41,475 bases of DNA from Deltaproteobacteria bacterium. Lineage in GTDB: Bacteria > Myxococcota_A > UBA9160 > UBA6930. Below, one piece after another: positions 17,244 through 25,289 of this stretch. Location of the stretch: positions 1-41,475 of the forward strand of contig JAJDAP010000057.1 of assembly GCA_029261795.1 (NCBI GenBank), written 5' to 3'. Position 1 is the stretch's first letter, and each line of letters begins with the position of its first letter. A model generated the notes under the pieces. That model worked only from the letters and a program-made list of their open reading frames with translations. It made no database searches and had not been told where the DNA came from. The position numbers and the translations under genes are program-made.

Positions 17244-18149
17244 GTGGTCGACCGAAGCGATTCTGCGCCGATCTTCTTCATCGGAATGCCACGAAGTGGC
17301 ACGACCCTGCTCTTCGAGATCTTCGCGACTCACCCAGCGCTCGGATGGATCTCGTCTCACCAGGCCCGGTTCCCAGCGCTCCCGGCAATGGCCCTCTCGA
17401 ATCGATTGATCCGCCGACTGCCAGCCTTCCGAAAACGGCGACACGTTTCCGGCGAAGCCCCCGGGTTTCTCGAGCGACTCCGGGACGGGCCGGCCGAGTC
17501 CTACGCGTTCTGGGATCTCCACCTGGGTGACAGATTCCGAACCCACTGGATGCACGGTGAGGTGCCGGACGTGGAGCGGATGGAGGCGGCGCGCGCGGCG
17601 GTCTCGCGGATCCTGTGGTGGCAGGGGCGGAAACGCTTCACCGCCAAGTTCACCGGACCGCCGCGGATCGACGTCCTTCACGCGTGCTTTCCCGGCGCGA
17701 CTTTCGTCCACGTCACGCGCGATCCGCGTGCGATCGTCGCTTCGCTCTTCGACGTGGACTTCTGGCAGGCTCGGGGCCTCGACGGGCCCTACTGGGAAGA
17801 CGGCTTTTCTTCGGAGGACCGACGGGCATGGGAGGCCGCTGGTCGGTCGCCGGCCGTCCTCGCCGCCCTCCAATGGCGCCGCGTGATCTTGACTGCGCGT
17901 GCCGAGGCGAATCGGACGGCCGCCAGGCTCGTCGAGGTTCGCTACGAAGCGTTCCTCCGCGACCCCGCCGCCGAGCTGGGCGAGGTCTTTCGCGTAGCCG
18001 CGCTGTCCTCCGACGCCGACCTCGGCAACGCGATCGAGCGGGCCCAGATCCGGCAGGACCGGAATGAGCGCTTTCGAGAGCGGCTCTCGCCGCAGGACAT
18101 CGCCGCGATCGAGGCCATCGCGGAGGAGATCGACTTCACACTCGCATAG
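17244..18149 (+). CDS. Sulfotransferase (first of three)
   Basis: A 301-residue PAPS-dependent sulfotransferase-like protein. The 5'-phosphosulfate loop is GMPRSGTTLL at about 14-23 and the 3'-phosphate site is FVHVTRDPRAIVASLF at about 158-173. WEDGF and the C-terminal RYEAFLRDP segment are typical of bacterial Sulfotransfer_3-type proteins. It probably sulfates the polysaccharide or its lipid-linked precursor. The start is GTG, two bases after the asparagine-synthetase remnant, with no clear ribosome site, so coupling with the upstream frame is likely. It seems to have been placed where a full asparagine synthetase once followed the oxidoreductase. No PAPS-forming genes are in the window. 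Confidence 0.87.
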   Translation: MVDRSDSAPIFFIGMPRSGTTLLFEIFATHPALGWISSHQARFPALPAMALSNRLIRRLPAFRKRRHVSGEAPGFLERLRDGPAESYAFWDLHLGDRFRTHWMHGEVPDVERMEAARAAVSRILWWQGRKRFTAKFTGPPRIDVLHACFPGATFVHVTRDPRAIVASLFDVDFWQARGLDGPYWEDGFSSEDRRAWEAAGRSPAVLAALQWRRVILTARAEANRTAARLVEVRYEAFLRDPAAELGEVFRVAALSSDADLGNAIERAQIRQDRNERFRERLSPQDIAAIEAIAEEIDFTLA

Positions 18150-18302
18150 CGCCCGAGATCTACACAACCAATGCGCGTTCTGCTAGAAGCACGGCGGGTG
18201 GGCCGCTGATTCCCGTCGCCGACTACGAAGTCCAGTTGCCGTTCCGGCTTGCCGAATCGAGTGCTCGGCGAATCGAGCCACGCCCCTCGAGAGGAGCCCA
18301 TC
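18150..18302 (+). promoter_or_regulatory. Leader region of asparagine synthetase gene
   Basis: A 153-base gap with a direct repeat CGAATCGAG (18253-18261 and 18269-18277, period 16). A small stem is formed by GCCGA (18251-18255) and TCGGC (18265-18269). The only good ribosome site is AGAGGAG at 18290-18296, seven bases before the ATC codon that precedes the catalytic cysteine codon. A TTG at 18249 and a GTG at 18261 are in frame but have no such site. I see no clear -35/-10 promoter. Confidence 0.45.
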
Positions 18303-20198
18303 ATCTGCGGAATCACCGGCATCCTACGCCTCGACGGGCATCCCGCCGACGAGGCGCTCGTGCGTCGCATGACCGACCGACTCCGACACCGCGGGCCGGA
18401 CAACCAGGCAGTCTGGTGCGAGGGGACAGTCGGTCTCGGCCACACGCGGCTGAGCATCATCGACGTTTCGGCTGACGCAAACCAGCCGATGACGAGCGGC
18501 GATGGACGTTGGACCATGGTGTACAACGGCGAGATGTACAACTTTCCCGAGGTCCGCGTCGCTCTCGAGAGCAAGGGGGTCCCGCTTCGAACGGGCTCCG
18601 ACAGTGAGGTATTCCTGGAGACCTGGGCAACCCACGGACCCGATGCCGTGGCCCGTTGCCATGGCATGTTTGCCGCAGCGCTGTGGGACAGACGCGAGCG
18701 CCGGCTCTGGCTCGTCCGAGACCGGCTCGGAATCAAACCCCTCTTCATGAGCCACGGTGCCCGCAGCCTAACATTCGGTTCCGAGATCAAGGCGGTCCTC
18801 GAATCCGGAGAGGCCAGTACGCGGGTCGACCCTGCCGGTCTTCGAGAGTTTCTGGAGTTCGGCAACGCCCTGGGGCAGCGAACCCTGTTCTCCGATGTCA
18901 TCGAGCTGCCGCCCGGAACCATCAGTAGCTTCTCCTCCTCGGGAGAGCGCTCCACCCGTAGCTATTGGTCGGTACCCGCGATCCCCCAACAGGACGTCTC
19001 GCGAGGGGAAGCGGTCGAGCGGATCCGAACGACCCTCACACGGGCGGTCCGCCGACACCTGTTGAGCGATGTCCCGATCGCGACCTTCCTGTCGGGCGGA
19101 ATCGATTCGAGCGCCATTCTCGCGCTTGCCGCCCAGGAAGCGGACACACCGATTACCGCGTTCACCGCGGGCTTCGACTACGAGTCCGGGTCGGACGAGG
19201 TGGAGCGAGCCAGCCGGATCGCCCGGGAATACGGCGTTTCGCATCACGAGCTGAGGGTCGGCACCGGCAACCTCCGCGACGTTCTCGAGAGCCTGTCTGA
19301 TGCGCACGATCAGCCGTTCGGTGATGCAGCGAACATTCCGCTCCACCTTCTCTGCCGCGAACTGGGCGGTCAGACCAAGGTCGTGCTCCAGGGAGACGGG
19401 GGCGATGAGCTATTCGGTGGCTATCGACGTTATGCGTTGCTTGCATCCGGGCGCGCCTGGGAGTGCGTGTCCGAACCGGCCGAGGCCCTGCTTTCCCGAC
19501 TACCGCAGAGCGCGAGCGTTCGGCGGCTGCGGAGGATTACGGGCGCCTTCGCCGAGCGAGAGGTCGGCGTCCGAATGGCACGCCTACTGACGTTGGAGAG
19601 TCCGAACCTGCCTCCCACCCGGATCCTGGCGCCGGATCTTCGCGAGATCTGCGAGCAGCACGATCCCTACGCTCGCTACCAAGCCGTGGCGGGTCAGCTG
19701 CCCGACGTGGACGCGGTCCAGAAGATGTTGCTCACGGATGCGATGATCCAACTGCCCGACACGTTCCTCGAGAAGGTCGACCGCCCGACCATGCAGCATG
19801 GCATCGAATCCCGGGTGCCGTTCCTCGACGACGAACTCGTTGAGCTCGCCATGGGCCTCCCGGGCTCGCTCAAGGTGACCCCCCGAGACAAGAAGAGCCT
19901 GCTGAAGGAAGCACTGCGCGGCGTCGTGCCCGACTGGGTACTGGATGCTCCCAAACGCGGATTCGATGTCCCCTATGGATTGTGGATTCGAACCGCGCTG
20001 AAGCCGTTCATGCTGGAGGTCCTTCACGACCCGGCGGTGGTTCGCTCCGCACTCTTCGACTACGACTCGCTCGAGCCTCTGCTCGACGACGATGCCCTGC
20101 GGGCGCCCGACCATGCCTTCACCGTCTACAAGGCTTTCCAACTGGCGCTCTGGTGGACTCGACAAGGCGCTGTGCTACCCGGCGAGAGCTCGACTTGA
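18303..20198 (+). CDS. asnB: Asparagine synthetase-like amidotransferase, glutamine-hydrolysing
   Basis: An enzyme of about 631 residues that moves ammonia from glutamine to a carboxylate, in EPS loci probably amidating a uronic acid or sugar acid. The N-terminal glutaminase begins at Cys2 (CGITGI), with RHRGPD, GHTRLSIID and YNGEMYN. The synthetase half has the ATP pyrophosphatase loop FLSGGIDSS, GDGGDELFGGY, EKVDRPTM and ESRVPFLD. The start is odd: the codon before the cysteine codon is ATC, with a good AGAGGAG ribosome site seven bases upstream. In-frame TTG (18249) or GTG (18261) starts would add 18 or 14 residues that must be cut off to free the cysteine. Its stop overlaps the next gene's TTG. 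Confidence 0.88.
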   Translation: MCGITGILRLDGHPADEALVRRMTDRLRHRGPDNQAVWCEGTVGLGHTRLSIIDVSADANQPMTSGDGRWTMVYNGEMYNFPEVRVALESKGVPLRTGSDSEVFLETWATHGPDAVARCHGMFAAALWDRRERRLWLVRDRLGIKPLFMSHGARSLTFGSEIKAVLESGEASTRVDPAGLREFLEFGNALGQRTLFSDVIELPPGTISSFSSSGERSTRSYWSVPAIPQQDVSRGEAVERIRTTLTRAVRRHLLSDVPIATFLSGGIDSSAILALAAQEADTPITAFTAGFDYESGSDEVERASRIAREYGVSHHELRVGTGNLRDVLESLSDAHDQPFGDAANIPLHLLCRELGGQTKVVLQGDGGDELFGGYRRYALLASGRAWECVSEPAEALLSRLPQSASVRRLRRITGAFAEREVGVRMARLLTLESPNLPPTRILAPDLREICEQHDPYARYQAVAGQLPDVDAVQKMLLTDAMIQLPDTFLEKVDRPTMQHGIESRVPFLDDELVELAMGLPGSLKVTPRDKKSLLKEALRGVVPDWVLDAPKRGFDVPYGLWIRTALKPFMLEVLHDPAVVRSALFDYDSLEPLLDDDALRAPDHAFTVYKAFQLALWWTRQGAVLPGESST

Positions 20199-21307
20199 GA
20201 ATCACGTTCGTCATCGACAGCCTGGGCAGTGGCGGCGCGCAGCGGCAACTGGTCGAACTAGCGATCTGCTTGAAGGTGTCTGGCGCTGCGGAACCGACCG
20301 TCGTGCAGTACTACGCCGACGACTTCTTTGCCGGACGACTCGAGGATGCCGGGGTGCCCAGGATCGTCGTCCCACGTTCCAAGAGCCTGGACATCGCCTT
20401 TCCCTTGCGGCTGCGACGCGCGATCGTCCGCTCGCGCCCAGATGTCGTTCACGCCTTCCTGCTGACTCCTGCGTTCTGGGCCTGGCTCGCCTTGCGTGGC
20501 GAGACCGGCGTGACCTTCGTCGCCGCAGAGCGGAACTCACGCATCGCGACGTCGATGACCGAGACCCTCCTTCAACGTTGGGTCTATCGCCATGCGAATG
20601 CTGTAACGGTCAATGCGGAACCGGTCGCCGAAGCGATTGCATCACGACTCGCGGTACCCGCGGACCGGATCCACTACCTGCCGAACGGAATCGATGTCGA
20701 ACGCTGGGACGCCTCGTCCCAGGATCCATTGCCGTTCGACGTTTCCGGCGATGGCGTTCACCTGGCCATGATCGGGGGCCTGCGTCCGCAGAAGAACCAC
20801 GGGCTCCTGTTGCGAGCCCTCACCCGGCTGGATGCGGCGACTCGGGAGAAACTGTCGGTCTGGTGCGTGGGCGATCACACCTCCGGGGATGCCTACGCCA
20901 GGGGGATCCACGACCTGGCCGCCTCCCTGGAACTCGGTGACACCGTCCGATTCCGGCCCGCGACCCAGGCGCTCGCGCCATTGCTAGGGCGCATGGACGG
21001 ACTCGTCCTCAGCTCCGCATGGGAGGGATTCCCGAACGTCGTGCTGGAGGCCATGACGTCTTCTCTTCCGGTCATCGCCACACGTGTGGGCAACGTCGGA
21101 GCACTCGTTCTCCCGGGTGAAACGGGTTGGTTGGTGGAACCCGAAGCCGAGGAGGAGATGGCCGCAGCGATCAAGGGCCTCGTTGGCCTCAGGCCCGAGC
21201 GACGACGCGAGATGGGTGCCGTCGCCAGAGCCTTCGTCGAAGAGCGGTTCTCCTTGGCGGCGGTCACTGCAGCGCACGCTGACTTCTATGCCCAGGTCCA
21301 CGCGTAG
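20195..21307 (+). CDS. Glycosyltransferase, family 4
   Basis: A 370-residue GT-B enzyme. The N terminus RITFVIDSLGSGGAQRQLVEL is the acceptor-side signature of family 4 transferases. LPNGID, IGGLRPQKNHGLL and the C-terminal SSAWEGFPNVVLEAMTSSLP (the EX7E-type donor motif) mark the nucleotide-sugar side. It starts with TTG overlapping the asparagine synthetase TGA (TTGA), and GGCGAGAG nearby can serve as ribosome site. It should add one sugar to the repeat unit on the cytoplasmic face of the inner membrane. Donor and acceptor cannot be read from the sequence. Confidence 0.9.
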   Translation: MRITFVIDSLGSGGAQRQLVELAICLKVSGAAEPTVVQYYADDFFAGRLEDAGVPRIVVPRSKSLDIAFPLRLRRAIVRSRPDVVHAFLLTPAFWAWLALRGETGVTFVAAERNSRIATSMTETLLQRWVYRHANAVTVNAEPVAEAIASRLAVPADRIHYLPNGIDVERWDASSQDPLPFDVSGDGVHLAMIGGLRPQKNHGLLLRALTRLDAATREKLSVWCVGDHTSGDAYARGIHDLAASLELGDTVRFRPATQALAPLLGRMDGLVLSSAWEGFPNVVLEAMTSSLPVIATRVGNVGALVLPGETGWLVEPEAEEEMAAAIKGLVGLRPERRREMGAVARAFVEERFSLAAVTAAHADFYAQVHA

Positions 21308-21469
21308 TCACGGCCCCACACCGCCACTTCGACGCAAGCGGCGATCCTGACAACCCGGCATCGGACCCGTAGAGTCTGGCCCCGGCCGGACGCATATCGT
21401 AGTGCTCAGGATCGGGCGTCTGCAGGCCGATGAGCGGCTGGTGCGCGGCCTCGGGAGCCCATCCATCCC
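21308..21469. promoter_or_regulatory. Intergenic dyad region before the O-antigen ligase
   Basis: A 162-base gap between the glycosyltransferase and the polymerase/ligase gene. CGATCCTGA (21342-21350) and TCAGGATCG (21406-21414) are perfect 9-base inverted arms. Between them is a GC-rich hairpin TCTGGCC-CC-GGCCGGA near 21375-21390. The layout fits an upstream terminator combined with a new promoter, or a regulatory RNA fold. There is no T-run. The ligase ribosome site GGGAG lies about 12 bases before its ATG. Confidence 0.45.
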
Positions 21470-22759
21470 ATGTTCACCTTCATTCGGCGACTCGTTCTCT
21501 TCCTCGTCGGATTCGCTCTTCCGATCGAGTACCTGTCGGTCGATCTCGGAATCATCATCACGCCGATCAAGGTCTCTACGGCGCTGATGATCGGCGCCGT
21601 CGTCCTCCGTCTCGCGTTCGAGGGCCGATCGCTTCCGCGCGACAGGCTGCTGCCGTGGATCAGTCTCCTGCTCCTGTCCGTTGCCATTTCCGCGGTCTGG
21701 GGCTGGTCCGAGGAGATTCCGCTCGCGAACGTCGCGACCCTGAGTCTCACCTGGGTCTCCGTCATCATTCTCTACGTTGCGCTCAACTATCTGATCGACG
21801 ACGCGCGGGACCTTGACACCGTGGTCGTCGCGTTGGCGATCGGCGGAGTCTTCGTGGCCGTTTCCGCGGCCCTCGGGCTCGGATTCCAGGTCGAGAGCTC
21901 CGAGGGCGCCCGCCAGGGTGGCTACGGCGGAAACGTGAACCAGCTCGGCGCCAACCTCTCGATCGCGTTCCCCCTGACCGTGATGTGGATGCTCCAATCG
22001 AAGGACTCCCTGATCCGGGGCAGCGCATTCCTGTTCCTTTCGATCCACCTCGCCGGAATCGTCGGGACGCTCTCGCGATCGACGTATCTGGCGGTCGCGG
22101 TGATGTTCGTATTCTGGCTGGTGCGATTCGCGAGGAAGGGAACGGGCGTACGGCTGCTCATTCCCGGTCTCGTTCTCATCATCGGAGTCGCCTTCCTGGC
22201 ACCAGCATCGTTCTACGAACGCCTCCTGACCGTCGCGCCCGATCAGCAATCACAAGACCACTCCGTCCAGGTTCGACTCCGCAACCAACTCCCCGATGCG
22301 ATCAGCATGTTCTCGTCGAATCCCCTGATCGGCGTCGGCATGCTTCGGAGTCCCGGTTGGTCGATCGAGTTCGGCACCCGGTACGGCAACGTCATCCACA
22401 ACTCCTATCTACAGATCGCTGCAGAGCATGGCCTGCTGGGCCTGGTCCCCTTCTCGGCAATTTCCCTCCTGGCGTGGCTCCAGATCTCGATGGTGATCCG
22501 ATCGGCGCGAATGAGGAACGCCTCGGAGGCCGTGCGCTCGCTCGGAACCCGCGCGGTCTTCGTACAGATCGCCCTGTTAGGCGTCTTCGTGAACTCGATG
22601 ACGCACGCGACGCTCCGCGACAAGGGGCCTTGGCTCATCTTCGCGTTCACCACGATCCTTGTGAGGCTGATGCGGCGCGAAACCGCCGCGACGTCGAGAA
22701 TCGCCGCGCCGGCTAGTTCCGGAGCCACAGCGATGGACGCCCTTCCGGCACGCCCGTGA
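21470..22759 (+). CDS. O-antigen ligase/polymerase family protein (Wzy/WaaL-like)
   Basis: A 429-residue inner-membrane protein with about ten or more hydrophobic helices. The Wzy_C-like region is seen as the large periplasmic loop followed by HNSYLQIAAEHGLLGL (about 308-323), the usual motif where the conserved His and Glu lie. In an EPS locus with a flippase and a Wzz protein it is most likely the polymerase that joins repeat units in the periplasm; a ligase role is possible. The last 30 residues are low in complexity. The TGA overlaps the flippase GTG (GTGA), so the two are coupled. Confidence 0.87.
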   Translation: MFTFIRRLVLFLVGFALPIEYLSVDLGIIITPIKVSTALMIGAVVLRLAFEGRSLPRDRLLPWISLLLLSVAISAVWGWSEEIPLANVATLSLTWVSVIILYVALNYLIDDARDLDTVVVALAIGGVFVAVSAALGLGFQVESSEGARQGGYGGNVNQLGANLSIAFPLTVMWMLQSKDSLIRGSAFLFLSIHLAGIVGTLSRSTYLAVAVMFVFWLVRFARKGTGVRLLIPGLVLIIGVAFLAPASFYERLLTVAPDQQSQDHSVQVRLRNQLPDAISMFSSNPLIGVGMLRSPGWSIEFGTRYGNVIHNSYLQIAAEHGLLGLVPFSAISLLAWLQISMVIRSARMRNASEAVRSLGTRAVFVQIALLGVFVNSMTHATLRDKGPWLIFAFTTILVRLMRRETAATSRIAAPASSGATAMDALPARP

Positions 22760-24330
22760 GCGAAGGTTCGAACTCCACCCCGCCCCACTCCCGAAGCAGA
22801 GGACTCGCCGAACGATCGATCCGCGCGAGCGCGTGGCTGGCCGGCGGCACCGGTATCGTCGCCGTTCTGCGACTCATCGTGCTTGGAGTCCTCGCCCGGT
22901 TGCTCGAGCCAGCCGATTTCGGCCTCGTCGCCGCGGCCCTTCTCATTACCGCCTTCGTCCAGATCGTCATCGGAGCCGGCCTCGGACCCGTCCTGATCCA
23001 GCTTCCCGACCTGCGTGACCGACACGTGCGCACTGTCCTCGCGATCGGCGTGGTTCTCGCCACAGTCCTGACCGCGACGATCAACTGGGGAGCCGCTCCG
23101 ATCGCGGCCGCCATCTTCGACATCGCCGAGCTCCCGTCGATCCTGGCCGGCATCAGTTGGATCGTTCCGTTTCGGAGCATCTCCGTGATTCCCGAGGCAC
23201 TCCTCGAGCGAGAACTGAGGTTCCGTGCCGTGTCGCGAATCGACGTTACCGGCTACACCCTGGGATTCGCTGCCGTCAGCATCTCTTGCGCCTACGCCGG
23301 GTTCGGCGTCTGGTCGCTCGTCTGGGGCCACCTGGCAACCGCGGTCCTGCGCTGTGGCCTGCTCCTCTACGCGCACCCCCTGCCGGTGGGTCGGCCGGAC
23401 CTCCAGTCGCTTCGCGAGATCCTCGGGCTGGCTGGCGGATTCACCCTCGGTCGCTTCGCGAATTTCGCCGCACTGAGCGGCGATACCTGGATCGTCGGCA
23501 GAGTGCTCAGCGAGAGAGCCCTCGGTCTCTACAAGTACGCCTATGAGCTGGCAACGTTTCCCGCGGCCTTGATCGGAACCGTCCTCGACCGCGTGATGTT
23601 CCCGGCGCTCGCCCGCGTTCAGGACAAGCCCGAACAGCTTGCGAAGGCGTTCCGAGCAGCCCTCGCGCTGATCCTCCTCGCTCTGGGTCCGTTGTCCGCG
23701 GTCATGATCGTTTGTGCCGAGCCCCTGGTCCGAATCATCCTCGGCGAGGCCTGGCTCGCGATCGTTCCTCCGTTCCAGGTGCTCTCGGGGATCGCCGTGC
23801 TCCGGGGCGCCCAGAAGCTGTCAGACTCAGTGGCCCGAGCCACCGGCGCCGTCTACCGCCGTTCGTGGCGACAGGCCATCTACGCGGCAAGTGTCATCGC
23901 GGGCGCCTGGTTCGGTGCACGCTACGGAATCCTGGAAGTCGCCGCTGGCGTCGCTGTCGCAGTCGTCATCAGCTACGCACTCATGTTGTCGTTAGTTCTC
24001 GGCTTGACCGGGCTCAGCTGGACCCAACTGATCGCGACGTTCCTGCGGGCCCTTCCGGCGACCGCCCTCGCAGCGGCCGCGGCGGGTGTGGCGCTTCCGT
24101 ATCTCTCCGGAGCGAGCGCCCTGGTTCAAGTCATGGTCCCGGGACTTCTGGCTGCTGTCATCTCGTTCGCTACCGCGTTGGCGATGCCGAGAACCCTGAT
24201 CGGGAGAGACGGGCAAAGGGCGGTCCGTCTGGTGCTCCGGAGCGTAGGTCCGGGCGGCGCCAGGCTCGCGAATTCGACATTGGTTCGCCGAATCGCCGGA
24301 TCCGCGACCGGGGTCGTGGATCCGCTGTAG
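22756..24330 (+). CDS. Polysaccharide flippase, Wzx-like (MOP/PST family)
   Basis: A 524-residue multi-helix inner-membrane protein that should move lipid-linked repeat units to the periplasm. The N-terminal half shows the PST signature: GLAERSIRASAWLAGG, then LARLLEPADFGLVAAALLI and LPDLRDRHVRTVL. LGLYKYAYELATFPAALIG and DRVMFPALARVQD in the middle are typical of the WzxC/TuaB group. The start is GTG within the stop of the polymerase gene. The C terminus carries about 50 extra cytoplasmic, basic residues. It pairs naturally with the polymerase before it. Confidence 0.9.
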   Translation: MSEGSNSTPPHSRSRGLAERSIRASAWLAGGTGIVAVLRLIVLGVLARLLEPADFGLVAAALLITAFVQIVIGAGLGPVLIQLPDLRDRHVRTVLAIGVVLATVLTATINWGAAPIAAAIFDIAELPSILAGISWIVPFRSISVIPEALLERELRFRAVSRIDVTGYTLGFAAVSISCAYAGFGVWSLVWGHLATAVLRCGLLLYAHPLPVGRPDLQSLREILGLAGGFTLGRFANFAALSGDTWIVGRVLSERALGLYKYAYELATFPAALIGTVLDRVMFPALARVQDKPEQLAKAFRAALALILLALGPLSAVMIVCAEPLVRIILGEAWLAIVPPFQVLSGIAVLRGAQKLSDSVARATGAVYRRSWRQAIYAASVIAGAWFGARYGILEVAAGVAVAVVISYALMLSLVLGLTGLSWTQLIATFLRALPATALAAAAAGVALPYLSGASALVQVMVPGLLAAVISFATALAMPRTLIGRDGQRAVRLVLRSVGPGGARLANSTLVRRIAGSATGVVDPL

Positions 24331-24410
24331 TCGACATCGACCTCGGTTGCATCTGGTGCAGGAAACCGGACACTCCGGTCCTTCCGCTCCGGCGAGGAGA
24401 CGGCGGACGC

Positions 24411-25289
24411 ATGAGCGCACTCAACAGACCGATCATCATCGTCGGGGCCCCACGATCCGGTACGACGATCCTCTACCGGCTCCTGCGCGCGCATCCGGAT
24501 CTGTGTGACGTTCCGGAGCCGCGAATCGCCTGGCGCTATGGAAATGATGGGAAGTCGGACTTGCTTCGTCCGGAGGACGCCCGCCCCGAGGTCATCGCGT
24601 ACATCAACCGGTGGTTCGAAGCGCAGCTCGAAGGATCAGGCGCAAACCGCATCGTCGAGAAGACGCCGAGCAACTCGATCCGCATGGGTTTCGTCAATGC
24701 GGTGTTTCCGGACGCCTGCTTCGTTCACATCCTGCGGGACGGAGTCGATTCGATTCTGTCGATCCGCGCGAGCTGGGACAACCATGCGTCGGGGATCCAC
24801 TCGATCCAACGAAAGCTCTGGAAGCAACGACTCAAGGAAGCAAGCCCTCGCCAGTACATCCACTACGCGAAGGAGGTTGCGAAGCGCGTGCTCGCGAAAC
24901 GCGGCGTCGGTGGCGTCGCCGGCGTCTGGGGCCCGCGACTTCCCGGAATCGAGCAGATGGCGAAGGAGATGTCCTCGCTGGAAATCGCCTGCCTCCAGTG
25001 GAGATGGAGCGTCGAACACACCATCGCCGATGGGCGAAACCTTCCAGCCGACCGCTACCTCGAAGTCGACCTCGAGGGATTCGACAGGACCTCCCTCGAC
25101 CGGGTCCTCGCCCATTGCGAACTCGACCCGAGCCCGAACGTCGTAAAGGAGTTCCACGAAACCTTCGACAACAGCGAAAGCGCCGCCCGCCGCAAGGCGT
25201 TGTCGCCCGAGGACCGCGAGACCATTGACCGCTGGGCAGGGCCGACACTGGCGTGGCTCGAGACCAGACAGGATCGGACGAATTCGTGA
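24411..25289 (+). CDS. Sulfotransferase (second of three)
   Basis: A 292-residue PAPS-dependent sulfotransferase-like protein. The phosphosulfate-binding loop GAPRSGTTILYRLL lies at about 13-26 and the 3'-phosphate region FVHILRDGVDSILSIR about 90 residues later. WEHT-like and DRYLEVDLEGF segments near the C terminus fit the family. The ATG at 24411 has GAGGAG 13 bases upstream; a long upstream extension of the frame is only shadow of the flippase. It shares little obvious sequence with the sulfotransferase at 17244, so they probably act on different positions. Its stop overlaps the next gene's GTG. Confidence 0.87.
   Translation: MSALNRPIIIVGAPRSGTTILYRLLRAHPDLCDVPEPRIAWRYGNDGKSDLLRPEDARPEVIAYINRWFEAQLEGSGANRIVEKTPSNSIRMGFVNAVFPDACFVHILRDGVDSILSIRASWDNHASGIHSIQRKLWKQRLKEASPRQYIHYAKEVAKRVLAKRGVGGVAGVWGPRLPGIEQMAKEMSSLEIACLQWRWSVEHTIADGRNLPADRYLEVDLEGFDRTSLDRVLAHCELDPSPNVVKEFHETFDNSESAARRKALSPEDRETIDRWAGPTLAWLETRQDRTNS

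Noticed and set aside
21308..21469. A sigma-54 site before the polymerase gene (GG-N10-GC near 21415-21428)
   Set aside because: The match is limited to the two dinucleotides; flanking consensus bases are absent.
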